A DNA stretch of 31,038 nucleotides from NCBI GenBank assembly GCA_046290215.1, contig JBKAGC010000500.1, positions 1 through 31,038 of the forward strand, in the 5' to 3' direction. The DNA is from JAHRVQ01 sp046290215 (GTDB taxonomy: Bacteria > Pseudomonadota > Gammaproteobacteria > Pseudomonadales > Azotimanducaceae). The notes under the pieces are model-generated. The model searched no databases and had not been told where the DNA came from. It worked only from the letters and a program-made list of their open reading frames with translations. Shown one piece after another: positions 25,945-31,038 of the stretch. The position numbers were made by a program, and so were the translations under genes. Position 1 is the first letter of the stretch, and each line of letters opens with the position of its first letter.

Positions 25945-26719
25945 TTAGTAGTTGAGGCGAACTTTAAGGCCTTTGTCATGGAGCCATTGCTTGAGCCCGG
26001 ACACCGTATATTCACCGTAATGAACCATGGATGCCACCAGCGCAGCATCGGCCTTACCTTCCGTTAATACTTCATAAAGATGTTCTGGTTTGCCGGCACC
26101 GCCTGACGCAATCACCGGAATCGAAACTGCCTCAGCAATCATGCGGGTCAGATTAATCTCATACCCCTCTTTCGTACCGTCAGCGTCGATGGAGTTCACT
26201 ACCAATTCACCTGCACCCAATTCTTCGCCTTTTAAGGCCCAGGTTAGAGCATCGATTCCCATTGGGGTACGACCACCATTTATCACTACTTCGTAGCCGC
26301 TAGGAAAGTCGCGGTTGGTTTCGACCTTAAGAATATCCATGGACAACACAACATTCTGCGTACCGATGGCATGGGCACACTCGGCGATCTTCGCGTTTTA
26401 ACGCTGCCGAGTTTACGTTGATCTTCTCCGCTCCAGCGCGGAGCAATCGGTTCGCATCTTCTACGGTGCGGATGCCACCGCCCACCGAGAACGGGATAAA
26501 AATATTGGTCGCCACTTGCTGAACCACGTCGAGCATGATGTCACGCTTATCGCTTGATGCTGTGATGTCATAAAAGACCAGCTCGTCTAAGCCGTCGTCG
26601 TAGTACTCCAACGCTTTCTCGACGGGATCGCCAATATCTTTGGTATCAACAAACTTCACGCTTTTGGCTAGCTTGCCATCACGAACATCCAGACAGGCAA
26701 TGATTCTTTTACTTAGCAT
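25945..26719 (-). CDS. hisF: Imidazole glycerol phosphate synthase cyclase subunit HisF, one-base frameshift near 26396-26399
   Basis: Cyclase half of IGP synthase: with ammonia from HisH it converts PRFAR to IGP and AICAR. Both catalytic aspartates are present (IIACLDVRDGK at the N-terminus and VLSMDILK in the second part), as are the phosphate-binding motifs PFSVGGGIRT and PVIASGGAGKPEHLYEV. The reading frame is broken at an AAAA run (TTTT on the plus strand, 26396-26399). One more A would give SAALKNAKIAECAHAIGTQN and join the two ORFs perfectly. Wording such as INGGRTPMGIDAL and NSIDADGTKEGYE resembles the HisF type I associate with Geobacter-like bacteria more than the enterobacterial type. 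It overlaps hisH by 7 bp. No hisA or hisB is adjacent. Confidence 0.92.
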
Positions 26720-27345
26720 GTGGCGTCTCCATCCCAGTCTTTAAACGCATCAAGGATCGCGAGCCCTTTCCTGCCACTCTTCTCCAGGTGAAACTGGGTA
26801 GCGAATAAGTTATCCCGGGCAATGACTGAGCAGAACTCATGACCGTAGTAAGTGGTTGCAATTACATGCTCGGGTCTGGGCCGGGTAAAATAGGAATGCA
26901 CAAAATAGAATTCATCACCTGTGGCAACATTCTTCAGCATCGGGTGAGGCGTGTGTATGGTAATTTCATTCCAGCCAATGTGCGGCACCTTCAAAGCGCG
27001 GTCGGCATAGTTAAAGCGCTCGCAACTACCAGGAACTAAACCAAGGCAATCCTGATTACCTTCCTCGGAATGCTCCAACAAAATTTGGCTGCCAAGGCAG
27101 ATGCCAAGAAAGGGTTTGCCAGACGCAAAGAAATCCAGCAGGGCTTGAAACAAGCCGCGCTCATGCAAGGTGCCCACGGCACTAGCGGCTGACCCCACAC
27201 CAGGGAAAATCACCTTATCTGCGGCCAACACTTCAGCAGGATCCGCTGTGATAAACCCATCGATACCTACCTCCTGGCAGGCACGACGGACGCTGCCGAG
27301 ATTACCGGCATCATAGTCCACTATTGCAACACGCGCGGCTGACAT
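26713..27345 (-). CDS. hisH: Imidazole glycerol phosphate synthase glutaminase subunit HisH
   Basis: Class I glutamine amidotransferase, 210 aa, delivering ammonia to HisF. The triad is C83 (GICLGSQ), H186 and E188 (TQFHLEKSG); the start VAIVDYDAGNLGSVRRA and PHIGWNEI are typical. The ATG is preceded by GGGAAG. It is first in a minus-strand group hisH-hisF-slyX-oxidoreductase and divergent from the GntR-PurM fusion across 130 bp. In many gammaproteobacteria hisH and hisF flank hisA in one operon, so an isolated HF pair is less common. Confidence 0.95.
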   Translation of the reverse strand: MSAARVAIVDYDAGNLGSVRRACQEVGIDGFITADPAEVLAADKVIFPGVGSAASAVGTLHERGLFQALLDFFASGKPFLGICLGSQILLEHSEEGNQDCLGLVPGSCERFNYADRALKVPHIGWNEITIHTPHPMLKNVATGDEFYFVHSYFTRPRPEHVIATTYYGHEFCSVIARDNLFATQFHLEKSGRKGLAILDAFKDWDGDATC

Positions 27346-27369
27346 CTGTCTTCCCTTAAAAAGCTGCGC

Positions 27370-27400
27370 ATTATAAAGAATGCAGTGAAAAGATGGTCAA
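27370..27400 (-). promoter_or_regulatory. Probable sigma-70 promoter for hisH
   Basis: On the minus strand TATAAT (27375-27370) is a perfect -10 and TTGACC (27400-27395) a near-perfect -35. The 19-nt spacer is slightly long. Transcription would start around 27363, giving a leader of about 18 nt before the hisH ATG. Confidence 0.6.
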
Positions 27401-27404
27401 AAGA

Positions 27405-27434
27405 TTGTTCATGACGACCATGAATCTGTATCAT
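27405..27434 (+). promoter_or_regulatory. Possible promoter for the GntR-PurM gene
   Basis: TATCAT at 27429-27434 (5 of 6 to the -10 consensus) lies 18 nt downstream of TTGTTC (27405-27410, weak -35). The -10 is inside the 22-bp dyad, so a protein bound there would block it. Confidence 0.4.
27408..27424. promoter_or_regulatory. Inverted repeat TTCATG-5-CATGAA
   Basis: Perfect 6-bp arms TTCATG and CATGAA with ACGAC between them. It lies just upstream of the hisH -35 and next to the 22-bp dyad. It could be a second operator or chance. Confidence 0.4.
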
Positions 27435-27447
27435 TCGAGTAATACAG
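27426..27447. promoter_or_regulatory. 22-bp dyad, candidate YtrA/GntR-type operator
   Basis: Arms CTGTAT and ATACAG flank CATTCGAGTA; nine of eleven positions pair Watson-Crick and one more is T/G. TGTAT...ATACA spacing and AT content resemble the operators of YtrA-like GntR regulators. It lies 29 nt upstream of the fusion gene's ATG and overlaps its probable -10, as expected for autoregulation. Confidence 0.6.
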
Positions 27448-27475
27448 ATAGCCTCAGAACCCAGCGGAAGACCTT

Positions 27476-28882
27476 ATGGACCTTAAACTCGACCCCAATG
27501 CCGCCACTGCCATCTTCCAACAAATTTCCGATCAGATTCACTTTGCGATCAACACCGGTAGCTTGCAGCCTGGCGACAAGTTACCGAGTATTCGCGCTAT
27601 CGCCACCGAGCATGACATTGCTGCCAACACGGTCGCCAAAGCCTATCGCCAACTTGAATTTCGCAATGTCATCACCGCCAAAGAGCGCTCAGGGTTTGTC
27701 GTGGCAGAAGCCAGCGCAGAAAGCCGCTATCAATCTCGCGGGGTCAGTGCTGACAAAACCGAGGTTCACAATGTGGTAGACAAAATGGACCATGGCGCGA
27801 TTCCAGGTACCTTCTGCAAGATCACTGAAGATTTTCTCGGCGGCGATCCTGAAAAGTGCAACATCATTCATGCTGATGGCAGCGGCACAAAATCCATCAT
27901 TGCCTATTTGCACTACAAGGAATTCGGTGACCCCAGTGTATTCCACGGCATATCCCAGGACAGCATCGTCATGAATCTGGACGATCTCTTGTGTGTAGGC
28001 ATCAACGGCCGGATCCTGGTTTCAAATACGGTGAATCGCAATGCCTTGAATTGTCCTGGTGAGGTGGTGTCAGCGCTCATAGAAGGCAGCGAAAGCTTTA
28101 TGGCTACTTTGCGCGATCAGGGTGTGCAGATTTACTCAGGGGGCGGCGAAACTGCTGACGTTGGCGATCTCACAGGTACAGTGGTTGTGGATAGCTGCGC
28201 CGTTGCGGTGATGAAAAAAGACGACGTGGTACGTAACGCCATTACCGGCGACCTGGCTATCGTCGGTTTGTCATCTACCGGCACCGCCAACTATGAGAGC
28301 AAAGAAAACTCTGGTATCGGCAGTAATGGCCTGACCAGCGCCCGGCACGATATGTTGAGCCGTGTATATGCAGAGAAGTACCCAGAAACCTTTGACCCAA
28401 ACGTCCCTGCAGACCTCGTATATTGCGGTCCTTATGAGCTTGGCGACGCCTTGCCTGATTCCGCACTAACCGTGGGCGAAGCCATCTTAAGCCCTACCCG
28501 AACCTACGCGCCCATTGTGCAAACGATCCTGCAAACACTGGGCAAAGAGGTAAAAGGGTTAATTCACTGCTCCGGTGGTGCACAAACCAAATGTTTGAAG
28601 TTCGGCCACGGCGCGCATTTTGTGAAAGACAATCTATTCCAAACACCACCCTTGTTTGCCGCGATTCAGAGTGCCTCTGGCACTGCCTGGCAAGAAATGT
28701 ATAAGGTCTTCAATATGGGCCATCGCATGGAAGTTTATGTGCCGCCTGCCCGGGTGGATGAGGTGATCGCGGTCGCAAACAGTTTTGGCGTTGCCGCCCA
28801 GCAGGTGGGTTACACCGAGTCTGCGGAGCAAAATCATATGACGCTCACGACGCCCACAGGTGAAGTCTTCCAATACGCTTGA
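27476..28882 (+). CDS. purM: Fusion of a YtrA-like GntR DNA-binding domain with a PurM (AIR synthase) domain
   Basis: Single 468-aa ORF. Residues 1-76 form a GntR winged helix: AIFQQISDQIHFAINTGSLQ, PGDKLPSIRAIATEHDIAAN, TVAKAYRQLE, then the wing (SGFVVAE). From RYQSRGVSADKTEVHN (84-99) onward it is a full phosphoribosylformylglycinamidine cyclo-ligase: DGSGTK 134-139, MNLDDLLCVG 166-175, GGGETADVG 222-230, GLSSTG 264-269, GSNGLTSARH 282-291, SPTRTYAP 339-346, HCSGGAQTK 364-372, VFNMGHRM 411-418. This is the PurM variant I know from Bacteroidetes. The wing runs straight into the normal PurM N-terminus, so both domains look complete. GGAAG lies 5 nt before the ATG. PurM converts FGAM and ATP to AIR in purine synthesis. 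As a fusion it may be an enzyme that regulates its own gene, or a purine-intermediate-sensing repressor. Domain assignments are firm; the role is inference. Confidence 0.9.
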   Translation: MDLKLDPNAATAIFQQISDQIHFAINTGSLQPGDKLPSIRAIATEHDIAANTVAKAYRQLEFRNVITAKERSGFVVAEASAESRYQSRGVSADKTEVHNVVDKMDHGAIPGTFCKITEDFLGGDPEKCNIIHADGSGTKSIIAYLHYKEFGDPSVFHGISQDSIVMNLDDLLCVGINGRILVSNTVNRNALNCPGEVVSALIEGSESFMATLRDQGVQIYSGGGETADVGDLTGTVVVDSCAVAVMKKDDVVRNAITGDLAIVGLSSTGTANYESKENSGIGSNGLTSARHDMLSRVYAEKYPETFDPNVPADLVYCGPYELGDALPDSALTVGEAILSPTRTYAPIVQTILQTLGKEVKGLIHCSGGAQTKCLKFGHGAHFVKDNLFQTPPLFAAIQSASGTAWQEMYKVFNMGHRMEVYVPPARVDEVIAVANSFGVAAQQVGYTESAEQNHMTLTTPTGEVFQYA

Positions 28883-28962
28883 GTTCCAGCTAAACGGCAC
28901 CACTAGCCCCACTGGGCGGGAAGGTTTATTCTAAGCCCGAGACCAACGGCAAGAGTGGACTG

Positions 28963-30192
28963 ATGGAATTTGATATTGCGGCACAATTCGAAGAGTGCCT
29001 GAAGATTCTCGTGGACAAAGAAGGCTCCGACCTCTACTACAGCGTTGGCGCGCCACCTAGCGCCAAGTTCTACGGCACGCTCAACCAGATCAGCGATCGC
29101 CCCATGAAACCCGGCGAGGTGCTGCAAATTGCCAACTCAATCATGAACGAGGAGCAGCGCGCTCAGTTCGCAAAAAGTCCTGAAATGAACCTGGCAATTT
29201 CCCGCCCCGGTCTTGGTCGTTATCGAGTCAACATATTCCAACAACGTAACGAGGCGGCGATGGTGATCCGTCGCCTTGGTGACACTTTACCGGATTACAA
29301 AACTCTGGGATTACCGCCCGTGTTACCCAAGCTAATTATGTCGAAGCTTGGTCTGGTTTTGTTTGTGGGGGGCACTGGCTCCGGTAAATCAACTTCCATG
29401 GCGGCGCTGATTGATTACCGCAACCAGAAAAGCAAAGGTCACATTATTACCATCGAAGACCCGGTGGAATTCACGCACCCGCATAAGGGTTGCATCGTCA
29501 ACCAACGTGAAGTGGGCACCGATACTGACTCCTGGGAAGATGCCCTGGCCAACACACTGCGGCAGGCACCTGACGTGATTTTGATCGGTGAGATTCGTCA
29601 TCAAGAAACCATGGAGCACGCTTTAGCATTTGCTGAAACCGGACACCTTTGCTTGTCTACCTTGCACGCTAACAATGCAAACCAGGCGATGGATCGCATC
29701 ATCAACTTCTTCCCGGAAGAAAGACACAGCCAATTACTGCAAGACCTGTCGTTAAATATGCGCGGCATCATCAGCCAGCGACTGGTTAAAACTGTCGACG
29801 GCAAACGTGCTGCCGCCATTGAAATATTGTTAGGCACACCACGGGCCGCCGACTTGATTGCTAAAGGTGACGTGTCATCACTCAAAGAGTTGATGGAAAA
29901 ATCCGGCGAGCAAGGTATGCAAACTTTTGACATGGCTCTGTTCAAACTCTACAAACAGGGCAAGATCACTCTGGAAGAAGCGCTGAAGAACGCGGACTCG
30001 AAAAACAACTTGCGATTGCGCATCACCCTGGACGGTAAAGATCCTGGCGCTAAAAAATCCAGTGACGCACCGAAGGCCGCCAAGGCACCGGCAAAACCGG
30101 CGGCTGAGCCTGCTGCTGCGCCTGAACCCAAGTCGGGTTTGGAAGGCTTGTCACTGACCCCGTTGGACGATGAAGAGGGCGACCAGCCCTAA
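28963..30192 (+). CDS. pilU: Type IV pilus retraction ATPase PilU
   Basis: Hexameric secretion-type ATPase that assists PilT in retracting type IV pili; cytoplasmic, at the pilus base. It has 409 aa. Walker A is GGTGSGKST (136-144), the Asp box is IITIEDPVEF, Walker B is DVILIGEIR (204-212) and the His box is LSTLHANNANQAMDRIINFF. HANNANQAMDRIINFFPEER and SLKELMEKSGEQGMQTFD favour PilU over PilT. The last ~50 residues are an Ala/Pro/Lys-rich tail (KAAKAPAKPAAEPAAAPEP), a common feature. No pilT is within the window. Its stop overlaps that of the convergent LysR gene. Confidence 0.93.
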   Translation: MEFDIAAQFEECLKILVDKEGSDLYYSVGAPPSAKFYGTLNQISDRPMKPGEVLQIANSIMNEEQRAQFAKSPEMNLAISRPGLGRYRVNIFQQRNEAAMVIRRLGDTLPDYKTLGLPPVLPKLIMSKLGLVLFVGGTGSGKSTSMAALIDYRNQKSKGHIITIEDPVEFTHPHKGCIVNQREVGTDTDSWEDALANTLRQAPDVILIGEIRHQETMEHALAFAETGHLCLSTLHANNANQAMDRIINFFPEERHSQLLQDLSLNMRGIISQRLVKTVDGKRAAAIEILLGTPRAADLIAKGDVSSLKELMEKSGEQGMQTFDMALFKLYKQGKITLEEALKNADSKNNLRLRITLDGKDPGAKKSSDAPKAAKAPAKPAAEPAAAPEPKSGLEGLSLTPLDDEEGDQP

Positions 30193-31038
30193 CCCACTGT
30201 CTTACCACCAAGCCGATCTACCAGGGCCTGGAAAAAGCTGTTTACCATGGGTAGCGCGTAAGTAGACTTACGCGCTACAAAACGCACCGGGCGGCGCAAA
30301 CCTTTGCTCTCAAGGTTAATCAACACATCCTCCGGCACCTTTAACGTTCGCGCTACACCAATGGGTACCATGCCATGACCAAAGCCAGCAATGGCCATTT
30401 GCGCGACACCAAAGAAACTCTCGAGTGACACTTCGCGCTGAATATTGAGCCGTTCCGCCTCATCTTTAAAAGAGCGCCAGGCACCTGAATGGTCTTCGAT
30501 GGTAATGACACTGAGCTCCCGGTCTTCAGCCCAGGTAAAGGGTTTCAAACCACTGGGAATAATCACCATGGGCTCGTAACCCAGCACTTCAGACTGCAAG
30601 TCTTTATCAAGGGTATCTGAACCAGTACAAACACCCGCCATAAATTCTCCGGAACGAATTCGGTCTAACACCACCGGAGTGCGGTGCGTGTGAAAGGAAA
30701 AATTAACATCAGGCATACCGCGGCGAATATCAAAAAACACCTTCGGTCCCCAGGAAGACAAGATAGCCTCGGACACGCCGATCACCAGTTCACCACTCAC
30801 CGCGTCGGCATCTTCCACAAATAGATCACGGAGTTCGGAAAGAATCGGCGAGATCTTGTCCACCAGTTGCTGCCCATGCCGGGTTAACTCAACCCGGCGA
30901 CCCTTCTTCTGGATTAACTTACGATCGTAGTACTTTTCCAGGGTGGCAATGCGCTTGCTCACTGCCGACTGAGAAACACGCAGTTCCGTGCTGGCTTCTA
31001 GCATGGTGCCTGTTTTTGAGAGGGCTAGCAGGGTTTCG
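30189..31038 (-). CDS. LysR-family transcriptional regulator (5' end outside window)
   Basis: One-component regulator: N-terminal winged helix and C-terminal periplasmic-binding-protein-like effector domain. The HTH is seen in ETLLALSKTGTMLEASTELR followed by VSQSAVSKRIATLEKYYDRK; the frame remains open to the right edge, so a few N-terminal residues are missing and the internal ATG at 31004 is not the true start. The effector domain begins near SGELVIGVSEAILSSWGP and includes AGFGHGMVPIGVARTL. The target and ligand are unknown. It is convergent with pilU. Confidence 0.92.
   Translation of the reverse strand, partial: ETLLALSKTGTMLEASTELRVSQSAVSKRIATLEKYYDRKLIQKKGRRVELTRHGQQLVDKISPILSELRDLFVEDADAVSGELVIGVSEAILSSWGPKVFFDIRRGMPDVNFSFHTHRTPVVLDRIRSGEFMAGVCTGSDTLDKDLQSEVLGYEPMVIIPSGLKPFTWAEDRELSVITIEDHSGAWRSFKDEAERLNIQREVSLESFFGVAQMAIAGFGHGMVPIGVARTLKVPEDVLINLESKGLRRPVRFVARKSTYALPMVNSFFQALVDRLGGKTVG

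Noticed and set aside
25945..27345. hisH/hisF as an acetamidino-sugar (AglZ/HisF2-type) amination pair
   Set aside because: HisF keeps both catalytic aspartates and the ordinary CLDVRDGK start rather than the CLLLKN-type start of that family, and no amidotransferase or sugar genes are nearby.

Overview
The window looks like a chromosomal segment of a gammaproteobacterium, probably a free-living aquatic one. The evidence is the lptG-lptF / pepA-holC-valS block, an MltB-type lytic transglycosylase, slyX, pilU and a cold-shock gene, all in arrangements usual for that class. The placement comes from gene content and order; no rRNA or other marker is present.

Left part (1-10923, all minus strand). 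In transcription order there is a very long ankyrin/WD40 protein, a caspase-domain ORF that looks like its broken-off C-terminus, a second exported caspase protein with a DUF4384-like tail, an ECF sigma factor, a FecR-type anti-sigma factor, and a TonB-dependent receptor that runs off the left edge. The receptor ORF extends upstream of its obvious ATG and carries an STN signalling domain, so the last three genes form a complete Fec-type cell-surface signalling set downstream of two secreted caspase homologues.

Middle (10924-19955). A small cupin and an isochorismatase-like hydrolase come first, then a tiny Lys/Arg-rich protein on the opposite strand, a fatty acid desaturase paired with a hotdog thioesterase, mltB, an RDD membrane protein, and the lipopolysaccharide-transport permeases lptF/lptG divergent from pepA-holC-(small ORF)-valS.

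Right part (19956-31038). valS is interrupted by a cluster of indels. After it lies about 1.2 kb of non-coding DNA with eight copies of a ~80-105 bp palindromic repeat in mostly alternating orientation. A cold-shock protein follows, then a minus-strand group hisH-hisF(frameshifted)-slyX-quinone oxidoreductase. Divergent from hisH is the most unusual gene here: an intact YtrA-like GntR DNA-binding domain fused in frame to a complete PurM (AIR synthase) domain of the type I associate with Bacteroidetes. A 22-bp dyad overlaps its probable -10 box in the shared promoter region. HisHF releases AICAR, a purine intermediate, and PurM makes another, so this pair may be a purine/histidine control point. 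The window ends with pilU and a LysR-type regulator cut by the right edge.

Caution: valS (essential), hisF and the WD40/caspase junction all carry indels, several explained by one missing base in a homopolymer. Consensus sequencing errors are the simplest explanation, and some differences among the repeats may have the same origin.
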